Assembly (NCBI GenBank): GCA_007133145.1
Contig: SLNF01000073.1
Coordinates: 1 to 9,097 of the forward strand
Length of the DNA: 9,097 nt
Reading direction: 5' to 3'
Origin: Nitriliruptorales bacterium
GTDB taxonomy: Bacteria > Actinomycetota > Nitriliruptoria > Euzebyales > Egibacteraceae
In this document: positions 1 to 6,080 of the stretch, piece after piece
Layout of the letters: the number at the start of each line of letters is the position of its first letter
Position numbering within the stretch: position 1 is the stretch's first letter
Made by a program: the position numbers and the translations under genes
Notes under the pieces: model-generated
Databases searched by the model: none
What the model saw: only the letters and a program-made list of their open reading frames with translations
Told to the model about the DNA's origin: nothing

Positions 1-68
1 AGAAGCTGCTCGCCGAGGCGATCAAGAACGCCCGCGAGATGGCGCTGCTGCCCTACACCGTCAACTAG
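1..68 (+). CDS. rpsR: 30S ribosomal protein S18, C-terminal fragment (partial)
   Basis: Only the last 21 codons and the TAG stop (66-68) are inside the window; the reading frame begins at base 3. The peptide ends in EMALLPYTVN, which matches the usual S18 C-terminus, where an alanine-leucine-leucine-proline-tyrosine segment closes the protein. S18 is a small-subunit protein that pairs with S6 on the platform of the 30S ribosome. The identification is strengthened by rplI starting 24 bases downstream on the same strand, as in the widespread rpsF-ssb-rpsR-rplI cluster. The 5' part of the gene lies outside the window, so length and start cannot be judged. Confidence 0.93.
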   Translation, partial: KLLAEAIKNAREMALLPYTVN

Positions 69-79
69 CAGGCCGCTCG

Positions 80-84
80 AGGAG
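80..84 (+). promoter_or_regulatory. Ribosome-binding site of rplI
   Basis: AGGAG lies 8 bases before the ATG at 93, a near-ideal Shine-Dalgarno distance. It fixes the rplI start and sits in the short rpsR-rplI gap, consistent with one polycistronic mRNA. Confidence 0.75.
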
Positions 85-92
85 CGCACGCG

Positions 93-548
93 ATGAAGCT
101 CATCCTGAAGAAGGACGTCGAGAACCTCGGCGAGGCCGGCGAGGTCGTCGACGTCGCCGACGGCTACGGCAACAACTACCTCGTGCCGCGCGGGCTGGCG
201 ATGAAGGCCACCCGAGGCGCGATCAAGGACGCCGAGGCGATCGCCCGCAAGCGGCGGAAGCACGCCGCGGCCACGCTCGCCGACGCCGAGGGCCGACGCG
301 GCGAGATCGAGCGCGGCAGCGTCGTCGTCACCGCCAAGGCCGGTGAGGACGGACAGCTCTACGGCTCGGTGGGCGCCAACGCCCTGCGCGAGGCCGCCCG
401 CGAGCAGCTCGGCGTGACGATCGGCTCGAAGGAGCTCCAGCTCGGCCGGCCGATCAAGTCCGTCGGCGCCCACGAGGTGCCCGTGCGGCTCCACCGCGAC
501 GTCGAGGCGACCCTCACCGTCGAGGTCGCGCCCGCCGACGAGGACTAG
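93..548 (+). CDS. rplI: 50S ribosomal protein L9
   Basis: This gene encodes a 151-aa L9, the usual length for bacterial L9 (about 147-152 aa). The N-terminal rRNA-binding domain (residues 1-47) begins MKLILKKDVENLGEAGEVV and contains the family signature G-x-V-V-x-V-x-x-G-Y-x-x-N-Y-L-V-P-R-G-L-A around residues 13-36. A lysine/arginine/glutamate-rich connecting helix follows (about 40-77). The C-terminal domain (about 78-148) has the typical GxDGxLYGSV and LxxxIKSVGxHEVPVRLH motifs. L9 binds 23S rRNA near the L1 stalk and helps maintain reading frame. The gene is co-oriented with rpsR and very probably co-transcribed with it. The start is the ATG preceded by AGGAG. Nothing is missing or unusual in the protein. 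Confidence 0.98.
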   Translation: MKLILKKDVENLGEAGEVVDVADGYGNNYLVPRGLAMKATRGAIKDAEAIARKRRKHAAATLADAEGRRGEIERGSVVVTAKAGEDGQLYGSVGANALREAAREQLGVTIGSKELQLGRPIKSVGAHEVPVRLHRDVEATLTVEVAPADED

Positions 549-567
549 GCGCAGCCTCGCCCCACCC

Positions 568-597
568 CGACCCCGGCCGTGACCCCGGCCGGGGTCG
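568..597 (+). terminator. GC-rich hairpin after rplI (terminator or attenuator candidate)
   Basis: CGACCCCGGCC (568-578) pairs perfectly with GGCCGGGGTCG (587-597), giving an 11-bp stem with an 8-base loop, 20 bases after the rplI stop. The right part (581-596) is also a perfect 16-bp palindrome, so two alternative folds compete. No T-run follows, as is common for hairpin terminators in high-GC actinobacteria. It may end the ribosomal-protein transcript or reduce read-through into dnaB. Confidence 0.5.
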
Positions 598-670
598 CGT
601 GCTGTCGGCGGCGCGGCTCCTCCCTGACCACGGCGCGAGCGACGGACGTCCGCTCGGCGCACGCGCTGGC

Positions 671-750
671 CTGTGGATGCGTGGATCGGGGCGCCCCCGC
701 CGTCCACAGAACCCCTGGCGCGGCCCACAGCCCGTCGCCTTCGTCCACAG
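671..750. promoter_or_regulatory. Cluster of DnaA-box-like motifs upstream of dnaB
   Basis: CGTCCACAG occurs twice on the + strand (701-709 and 742-750). TGTGGAT (672-678) gives the same core on the opposite strand, and CCCACAG (724-730) and GTGGAT (681-686) are partial copies. The best copy, TCGTCCACA (741-749), differs by one base from TTGTCCACA, a form of the DnaA box used in GC-rich actinobacteria. The other copies are weaker. Motif clustering is visible; DnaA binding is inference. Confidence 0.3.
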
Positions 751-811
751 CCTTCGCCGGCCTCTCCACCACGGCCCCTCCGCCCCCGGTGGATGGTGGT
801 CGTCGGCGACG

Positions 812-839
812 CCGACATGTCGCACCCCGGCCGTATGGT
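812..839 (+). promoter_or_regulatory. Weak sigma70-type promoter candidate for dnaB
   Basis: CCGACA (812-817), a 16-base spacer and TATGGT (834-839) give 4 of 6 matches to each of the TTGACA and TATAAT consensus boxes. Transcription would begin about 85 bases before the dnaB start. It is the AT-richest point of the spacer, but the match is modest. Confidence 0.28.
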
Positions 840-900
840 GCCCGGGCGAGCGGCGGGGTCGCCGAGGCCGCTGCGGCCGGGCGGCCCCGCGGTCGCGGGC

Positions 901-909
901 AGGAGGAGG
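901..909 (+). promoter_or_regulatory. Strong ribosome-binding site upstream of dnaB
   Basis: AGGAGGAGG is the best Shine-Dalgarno match in the window. It is 6 bases before the ATG at 916, not at a normal distance (23 bases) from the dnaB GTG at 933. It therefore appears to serve the minicistron at 916-936. A second, weaker GAGGGAG (918-924) is correctly spaced (8 bases) for the GTG of dnaB. Confidence 0.55.
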
Positions 910-915
910 AGCGCG

Positions 916-936
916 ATGAGGGAGACGGAGTCGTGA
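916..936 (+). CDS. Six-codon leader minicistron overlapping the dnaB start
   Basis: ATG at 916 begins a six-residue peptide (MRETES) that ends at TGA 934-936. The stop overlaps the proposed dnaB start in a GTGA arrangement, a hallmark of translational coupling by terminating and re-initiating ribosomes. The ATG has a far better ribosome-binding site (AGGAGGAGG, 6-base spacing) than dnaB itself. The peptide sequence suggests no function; if translated, its role would be delivery of ribosomes to dnaB. The alternative is that this is chance in purine-rich leader sequence and only GAGGGAG at 918-924 matters. Confidence 0.35.
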   Translation: MRETES

Positions 937-2336
937 GCGAGGCGAGCCCGAACGTCCACCGCTTGCCGCCGCCGGACGGCGGCTACGACCGCGTGCCCCC
1001 GCACAACCTCGAGGCGGAGGTCAGCGTCCTCGGCTCGATGCTCCTCTCGAAGGACGCGATCGCCGAGGTCAACGAGGTCGTCCGGGCCGAGGACTTCTAC
1101 CGGGGTGCGCACCGCACGATCTTCGAGGCGGTCTCCGACCTCTACGACCGCGGCGAGCCCGTGGACCCGGTGACCCTCGGCGACGAGCTCGAGCGGCGCG
1201 GCACCCTCGACTCCGCCGGCGGCGTCGTGGCGATCACCGAGCTCATCGACCGTGTGCCGACCGCGGCCAACGCCGTCTACTACGCGCGCATCGTCGCCGA
1301 GCAGGCGCTGCGTCGCCGCCTCATCGACGCGGGCACGCAGATCACGCGCATCGGCTACGACGCCGAGGAGGGCGCCGAGGAGGCCGTCGACAGCGCCGAG
1401 GCCCTCATGTACCAGGTCGCGCAGCGCGGCCGAGTCGGCGAGTTCGCGCTCATGAAGGAGCTGCTCACCGAGTCCTTCGAGCTCATCGAGCGTCTCCATG
1501 AGAACGACTCGGCGGTGACCGGTCTCGCGACGGGCTTCTTCGACTTCGACGAGCTCACGTCGGGGCTGCAGCAGCAGAACCTCGTCATCATCGCGGCGCG
1601 TCCCGGGATGGGGAAGTCCACCCTCGTGACGAACCTCGCGACGAACGTGGCGGTCGACCTGCGTCGGCCCGTCGCGCTGTTCAGCCTCGAGATGTCCCAG
1701 ACCGAGCTCGTGCAGCGGATCCTCGCCTCCGAGGCCAAGGTCGACTCCGAGCGGTTGCGCACCGGGCGGCTGCAGGACGCGGACTGGCCGAAGCTCAGCC
1801 AGGCGATGGGCAGGCTCGCCGAGGCGCCGCTCTTCATCGACGACACCCCGGGGCTCAACCTCATGGAGCTGCGGTCGAAGTGCCGTCGGCTCAAGCAGAA
1901 GCACGGCCTCGACCTCGTCATCCTCGACTACCTCCAGCTCATGCAGGCGCACCGGCGCTCGGAGAGCCGGGTGCAGGAGGTCAGCGAGCTCTCGCGGGGC
2001 CTCAAGATCCTCGCCAAGGAGCTCGACGTCCCGGTGATCGCGCTCTCCCAGCTGTCGCGCAAGCCCGAGGACCGCACCGACCGCCGACCCCAGCTCGCCG
2101 ACCTGCGCGAGTCGGGCTCGATCGAGCAGGACGCCGACCTCGTCGCCTTCATCTACCGCGACGACGTCTACGACCCGGAGTCGCCGAACAAGGGCGAGGC
2201 CGAGATCATCGTCGCCAAGCACCGCAACGGGCCTCTGCGCACCGTTCGGTTGACCTTCATCGGGCACCACTCGCGCTTCGCGAACATGGCTCGCAGCGGG
2301 CAGGCACAGGGGCCGCCGCCGTCCGGCCCGCTGTGA
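933..2336 (+). CDS. dnaB: Replicative DNA helicase DnaB
   Basis: This gene encodes the 467-aa hexameric 5'-3' helicase that unwinds the chromosome ahead of the replisome and recruits primase. The N-terminal domain starts at about residue 20 (RVPPHNLEAEVSVLGSMLLS), the standard DnaB opening. A linker helix leads to the RecA-like ATPase: FDFDELTSGL, Walker A ARPGMGKST (about 222-230, Lys228), Walker B VILDYLQL (Asp332), the LSQLSR motif (Gln373), the DLRESGSIEQDADLV motif, and KHRNGP with the probable arginine finger near residue 431. GTG at 933 was chosen because upstream codons encode unrelated low-complexity sequence, while the length from here matches typical DnaB. No intein is present. The start overlaps the minicistron stop. 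The gene converges on the glycosyltransferase gene, with 4 bp between the stops. Confidence 0.97.
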   Translation: MSEASPNVHRLPPPDGGYDRVPPHNLEAEVSVLGSMLLSKDAIAEVNEVVRAEDFYRGAHRTIFEAVSDLYDRGEPVDPVTLGDELERRGTLDSAGGVVAITELIDRVPTAANAVYYARIVAEQALRRRLIDAGTQITRIGYDAEEGAEEAVDSAEALMYQVAQRGRVGEFALMKELLTESFELIERLHENDSAVTGLATGFFDFDELTSGLQQQNLVIIAARPGMGKSTLVTNLATNVAVDLRRPVALFSLEMSQTELVQRILASEAKVDSERLRTGRLQDADWPKLSQAMGRLAEAPLFIDDTPGLNLMELRSKCRRLKQKHGLDLVILDYLQLMQAHRRSESRVQEVSELSRGLKILAKELDVPVIALSQLSRKPEDRTDRRPQLADLRESGSIEQDADLVAFIYRDDVYDPESPNKGEAEIIVAKHRNGPLRTVRLTFIGHHSRFANMARSGQAQGPPPSGPL

Positions 2337-2340
2337 CCCC

Positions 2341-5300
2341 TCAGGGCGACAGCGCCTCGAGGCGGGCGCCGCAGGCGCGCAGGTCGCCGTGGCGGCGGAC
2401 GTAGGCCAGGCCGGCCTCGACCCGGTCGGCGTAGTCCTGCCGCTGCGCCCACGTCGCCGACACCACCGGCCAGACGTCGTCGGGCTCGGCGTAGAGCGCC
2501 GCGTCACCGAACTGCTCGGCGAGCGCCGGGGGCAGGACGACGGGGATGCCGAGGGCCATCGCCCGGAGGACCCCGAGGTCGGTGGCAGGGACCGCGTCCT
2601 CGTGGGGCAGGCCGACGTAGAAGTCGAGGCTCGGCAGGAAGGCGTGCAACGGCGCCTCGTCGCCGGGCTCGCCCCGCCCCGGTTCGACCTCCCAGTTCGT
2701 GGGCAGCGCCCCGAGCAGGCCTCGCAGGGTCTCCGCGCCGCCGAGCAGGCGCACCGCGCAGGGCTCACCGGCGCCATAGGCCGCGCGGAGCTCCTCGGGT
2801 CGGCCCGGCCATGCGAGGGGATCGTCGGGCGCGCTGCGGCCCAGGACGGGACGCGCCCCGCCGACGCGGCCGAGGTCGGGTCGGCGGGGTGTCCACCGCT
2901 CGAGGTCGAGCAGCGGGGGCCACACCGTCGATGAGGGGGTGGGGGCTCGGGGATCGGCCTCGAGCCGCCGCCGGAGGTCCTCGGAGGTCGCCGCCCACGT
3001 CGTCGCGCAGGCGACGAGCCCGTCGAGGGTCTCGACCACCTGCGCGGGGTCGTAGAGCGGTTCCCGTCCGTCGCGTGTCCGTTCGGCGGGCGCGTCGACG
3101 GTGAGCGCCGACCAACGGGCCTGCACCGTCGTCGCCCCGTCGTGGCGCTGCTCGAACAGCGGTGGGTGGGCGAGGAGGACCCCGTCGGCATCGACCTCCT
3201 CGTGGGCGGCGACGACGGGCACGTCGCGCTCGTAGAGCCGTTCGCGCACCGCCGCGGGCAGCCGCCGCCGCATCGGGTACTCCCGCCACCACGGGTACTG
3301 GCGGATGGCAGTCCGTCGGCCGGCGGCGAGTGCGCCCTCGACGAGCGCGAGCGCGTGGTGCGGGGCATCGCCGGGCAGGGCGAAGTCGGCGACGACGAGG
3401 ACGTCGGTATCGACGCGCCGGGCGCGCTCGCGGCGGATCGTCGCGGGCACGGGGAAGTCGAAGTCTCCGCGTGGGAGCGTCTGTCCCGCGGGGTCCCCGG
3501 CCTGGCGCCGGTACCACCACTCCGACGCCTCGCGGTACTCCCGCCGGACGCCGAAGCGCACGGTCGAGGCGTGGGTGTCAACCCGGCCGGTCAGGGAGGT
3601 CTCGGTCTTGCGGAGGAACGACAGCGGGCATCCCGGCAGCGCGCGCGGCAGGTCGGAGAGCTGCGGATCGAGCCCGTGACGCAGCGCGAGTCGTCGGAGC
3701 AGCTCGGCATCGGCGGTGATGCGGACACGGTCGTCCCAGCCCTCAAGTGCGCGCAGGTCGTCGCGTCGGATGAGCGTCGAGGAGATGTTGGGCTGGAGCA
3801 GCGTGTCGCTGGGGGTGGGCGGCCCGGTGAACACGAGCGGCTCGGCGACGCGCACCATGTCGGAGAGCACGAAGGGTGCCCCCTCGGCGAGGAGGTCGAG
3901 CTGGGACTCGATCTTCTCGGCGTGCGACCAGTCGTCGGCGTCGTGGATGGTCACGTAGGCACCGCTGGCGACGGCGAGGCCGGCGTTGCGGGCCCCGTAG
4001 ACGCCGACGTTCTCCGTGAGCTCGAGCACCCGGATGCGATCGTCGCCCTCGGCCAACGCCCGGGCGACGTCGGCCGAGCCGTCGGCGCTGGCGTCGTCGA
4101 CGACGATGATCTCGAGGTTCGTCCAGGACTGCTGGCCGAGCGAGCGCAGCGCGGTCGGCAGCGTGGCCGCGCCATCGTGGACCGGCACGATCACGCTCAC
4201 GAGCGGCCCGTCGCCGCGCAGCCGCTCGGCCGGGAGGTCCGTCGCGAGGTTGTCGATGCTCCAGGCAGCGTCGGGGTCGACGGCGCGCACCGGCAGCCGA
4301 CCATGCTCGGCGTAGACGGCGTTGAGCGCGTCGATCGCCTCCGGACGCCACCGCGCCGGGGTGTCGGGGTCGACGCGCCCGTCGACCGTCGCGGTGACGA
4401 GGCGCGCGCTCGTGTCGCGCACGTCGGCCCGTCGCGACGCCACCACGACCCGCGCCTCGGCCAGGCGCCCCGCGCGCTCGAGGTACTGCGCCTCGAGCAG
4501 CCAGAACGGCCGCTGCGCGGCCCGGTCGGGGTCGAGCTCGAAGCAGCGCCACAGCCAGTCGAGCCCGGCGGTGGGGTCCCCGCGCTTGGCGTGCCACACC
4601 GAGAGCGTCCTCGCGGCCTCGACGCGGTCCTCGAGCCGGGTCGGCAGCGCGCCCTCGACGATCGCCTCGAGCCAGCGCCGCCCAAGGGCCGCGTAGCCCG
4701 ACCACAGCCAGTTCCGCGCCCGCTTGAGCGTCACCTTGCGGCGGCGGCCGTCGACGCTTACGAAGCGGGCCTCGGGCGGCGTCTTGGCCTTCAGTCGCCG
4801 GTCCCCCCCGCGCCGAGCTCCCACCGGGGCGCTGGGGGCATCCCCGAGGGGGTCCTCGGCGTCCTCGGGAGGCGTCGGCAGGGTCGGCCCCTGCGAGACC
4901 GGACGTCTGCGCAGGCGCTGGCCGATGCGGCTCGTGGCCCGGACCGGGGACGTCAGGCGCCAGGACCGGCTGTCGAGCAGGGCGGCGACCGTCGCCTCGA
5001 GCTCCTCGCTGTAGCGGACCTGCGCGAGGAAGCGCTCCCGGAACGCCTCGGCCCGGGCGGCGAAGGCGGCGGCCTGCGCGGCCAGCTCCTCGCGGGTGGC
5101 GGCCAGCTCCTCGCCCCGGGCGGCGAGCTCCGCCCGTTGCGTGGCGGCCTCGGCACGGAGTCGGCGGATCTCGTCGATGGCGACGTCGGCGACCGCGGCG
5201 CTGTGGCGACGCCGCCGCATGGCCGCGGCCTCGTCGGGGGCTGGCCTCGGCGCGGCGCGATGGCCGGTCACGGTGCCGTCGGTGGGCTTGTGGCCGCCTG

Positions 5301-5838
5301 CCACGAAGACCGCGTGGGCGCGCCGCAGCACCGGCCCCTCCTCGAGCGGGTCCTCCTCGATCGGGTCGTAGCGGTGGAGCCGGTAGCCGTGCGCGCCGAG
5401 GAGCGCCTCGACGTGACGATGGTGCGGGGGCCCCGGTGCGCCGTCGAGGAAGCCGACCTCGGCGGAGACGACGGTGGCCGCGCCCTGCGAGAGCAGCCCG
5501 TGGGCGCTGCGCAGCGCCTCGACGACGCGGGCACCGGCGGCGACGTCGAGCACGTCGATGCGGGAGGGACCGACGGCATCGAGCCAGGCGTCGATCTCGG
5601 GGATCCCCTCCCGGACCTCGATCGCGTCGCCGGCCGCGCCTTGCTGCAGCCGCGCCACCGCGTGCGGGTCGGGCTCGAACAGCCAGGCGCGGTGCAGCGG
5701 CGGGCCGGCGCGGGGCAGCTCGAGGAGAGCCCTGCCCCTGCCCGGCCCGATGCCGAGGTAGCCGATCGGCTCGTCGGGCAGGAGCCGGACGAGGTCGGCG
5801 TAGAAGCGCTCGGCCGCGTGGGCCCCGTCGCCCATCAT
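2341..5838 (-). CDS. Multidomain glycosyltransferase: FkbM-like, coiled coil, TPR-like, GT2, GT4-like
   Basis: This 1165-aa protein lacks a signal peptide and membrane segments, so it is probably cytoplasmic or membrane-associated. Residues 1-170 resemble an FkbM-type methyltransferase fold: GIGPGRG (29-35), LFEPDP (53-58), RIDVLDV (93-99), then an EVGF...HGYRLHRYD C-terminal pattern. The SAM-binding and catalytic positions look degenerate. Residues about 205-285 form an Ala/Glu/Arg coiled coil ending in SRSWRLTSPVR, a segment often seen next to coiled coils in surface-glycan glycosyltransferases. Helical TPR-like sequence follows (about 385-500). The GT2 domain (about 545-770) has VSVIVPVHDG, Asp581-Asp582 for nucleotide binding and DADD (633-636) as the metal-binding DXD motif. 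Residues about 811-1165 look like a GT4/GT-B domain with a late AMALGIPVVLPPALAEQFGD segment. The likely role is transfer of sugars to a surface polysaccharide; donor and acceptor are unknown. The ATG at 5838 is preceded by AGGAG 11 bases away. Confidence 0.88.
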   Translation of the reverse strand: MMGDGAHAAERFYADLVRLLPDEPIGYLGIGPGRGRALLELPRAGPPLHRAWLFEPDPHAVARLQQGAAGDAIEVREGIPEIDAWLDAVGPSRIDVLDVAAGARVVEALRSAHGLLSQGAATVVSAEVGFLDGAPGPPHHRHVEALLGAHGYRLHRYDPIEEDPLEEGPVLRRAHAVFVAGGHKPTDGTVTGHRAAPRPAPDEAAAMRRRRHSAAVADVAIDEIRRLRAEAATQRAELAARGEELAATREELAAQAAAFAARAEAFRERFLAQVRYSEELEATVAALLDSRSWRLTSPVRATSRIGQRLRRRPVSQGPTLPTPPEDAEDPLGDAPSAPVGARRGGDRRLKAKTPPEARFVSVDGRRRKVTLKRARNWLWSGYAALGRRWLEAIVEGALPTRLEDRVEAARTLSVWHAKRGDPTAGLDWLWRCFELDPDRAAQRPFWLLEAQYLERAGRLAEARVVVASRRADVRDTSARLVTATVDGRVDPDTPARWRPEAIDALNAVYAEHGRLPVRAVDPDAAWSIDNLATDLPAERLRGDGPLVSVIVPVHDGAATLPTALRSLGQQSWTNLEIIVVDDASADGSADVARALAEGDDRIRVLELTENVGVYGARNAGLAVASGAYVTIHDADDWSHAEKIESQLDLLAEGAPFVLSDMVRVAEPLVFTGPPTPSDTLLQPNISSTLIRRDDLRALEGWDDRVRITADAELLRRLALRHGLDPQLSDLPRALPGCPLSFLRKTETSLTGRVDTHASTVRFGVRREYREASEWWYRRQAGDPAGQTLPRGDFDFPVPATIRRERARRVDTDVLVVADFALPGDAPHHALALVEGALAAGRRTAIRQYPWWREYPMRRRLPAAVRERLYERDVPVVAAHEEVDADGVLLAHPPLFEQRHDGATTVQARWSALTVDAPAERTRDGREPLYDPAQVVETLDGLVACATTWAATSEDLRRRLEADPRAPTPSSTVWPPLLDLERWTPRRPDLGRVGGARPVLGRSAPDDPLAWPGRPEELRAAYGAGEPCAVRLLGGAETLRGLLGALPTNWEVEPGRGEPGDEAPLHAFLPSLDFYVGLPHEDAVPATDLGVLRAMALGIPVVLPPALAEQFGDAALYAEPDDVWPVVSATWAQRQDYADRVEAGLAYVRRHGDLRACGARLEALSP
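5079..5141 (-). repeat. 21-bp tandem repeat encoding coiled-coil heptads
   Basis: CGGCCAGCTCCTCG recurs at 5079-5092 and 5100-5113, exactly 21 bases apart. A diverged third unit begins at 5121. Read on the minus strand, each unit encodes one seven-residue heptad of the LAAxxEE type within the glycosyltransferase coiled coil (about residues 232-254). Length can vary in multiples of 7 residues without changing frame. Confidence 0.65.
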
Positions 5839-5849
5839 CGTCGTGTCGG

Positions 5850-5854
5850 CTCCT
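5850..5854 (-). promoter_or_regulatory. Ribosome-binding site of the multidomain glycosyltransferase gene
   Basis: Read on the minus strand this is AGGAG, 11 bases before the first ATG (5836-5838) and 14 before the second (5833-5835). The spacing favours the first ATG of the tandem pair. Confidence 0.55.
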
Positions 5855-5914
5855 GCGCGAGTGCGGTGGCGGGGCGCCGTCGTGGGCGGCGGCCCCGGGC
5901 ACGGTGACGCCGTC

Positions 5915-5920
5915 AGTCTA
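5915..5920 (-). promoter_or_regulatory. Candidate -10 element for the glycosyltransferase gene
   Basis: On the minus strand this hexamer is TAGACT, a good match to the actinobacterial TANNNT -10 box. It lies about 76 bases upstream of the ATG at 5838, in the divergent spacer. No convincing TTGACA-like -35 box is seen 16-18 bases upstream. An overlapping plus-strand hexamer TACGGT (5919-5924) could serve the opposite gene. Confidence 0.33.
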
Positions 5921-6022
5921 CGGTGCGGGGGTCGCCGCTCGACCCGGGGGCTCTCCTACGATGGCCCAGGAGCGGTCGCAGGAGGCGGCCCGGGACGCAG
6001 CGGCCGCCGGCAGGGCCGGTGC

Positions 6023-6028
6023 TAGCCT
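6023..6028 (+). promoter_or_regulatory. Candidate -10 element for the LicD-domain gene
   Basis: TAGCCT fits the TANNNT -10 pattern and would start transcription near 6035, giving a leader of about 46 bases to the ATG at 6081. No clear -35 box is visible. A further candidate, TACGAT (5957-5962), lies upstream and would be needed if translation starts at or near 5961. Confidence 0.25.
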
Positions 6029-6080
6029 GCGGGCCTGCCACCTCGATGCGGTGAAGGCCCTCGACGATCCCGATCGGTCG

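Larger units (their letters stand above)
549..932. other. rplI-dnaB intergenic region
   Basis: No credible protein-coding gene occupies these 384 bases. The dnaB frame stays open upstream to about 579, but the extension is arginine/proline/alanine-rich low-complexity sequence with no similarity to DnaB N-termini. The spacer contains a GC-rich hairpin (568-597), a cluster of TCCACA/TGTGGA motifs (671-750), a weak promoter candidate (812-839) and a six-codon minicistron just before dnaB (916-936). These are listed separately. Confidence 0.7.

Noticed and set aside
579..932. N-terminal extension of dnaB by 118 codons
   Set aside because: The extension is Pro/Arg/Ala-rich low complexity, lacks DnaB similarity, and would translate the hairpin and DnaA-box-like region. 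GTG 933 gives the normal family length.
933..2336. Intein in DnaB
   Set aside because: DnaB is a frequent intein host, but Walker A, Walker B and the LSQLSR motif are at normal spacing and the length is 467 aa.
3142..5907. Very long (921-codon) plus-strand open frame antisense to the glycosyltransferase gene
   Set aside because: Its translation is Gly/Arg/Val-rich with no recognisable domain, while the minus-strand frame carries clear GT2 motifs. Long antisense frames are expected in GC-rich genes because stop codons are rare.
6009..6039. GGCAGG/CCTGCC inverted repeat around the TAGCCT candidate -10 box
   Set aside because: A 6-bp stem with a 19-base loop is expected by chance at this GC content, so it is not called an operator.
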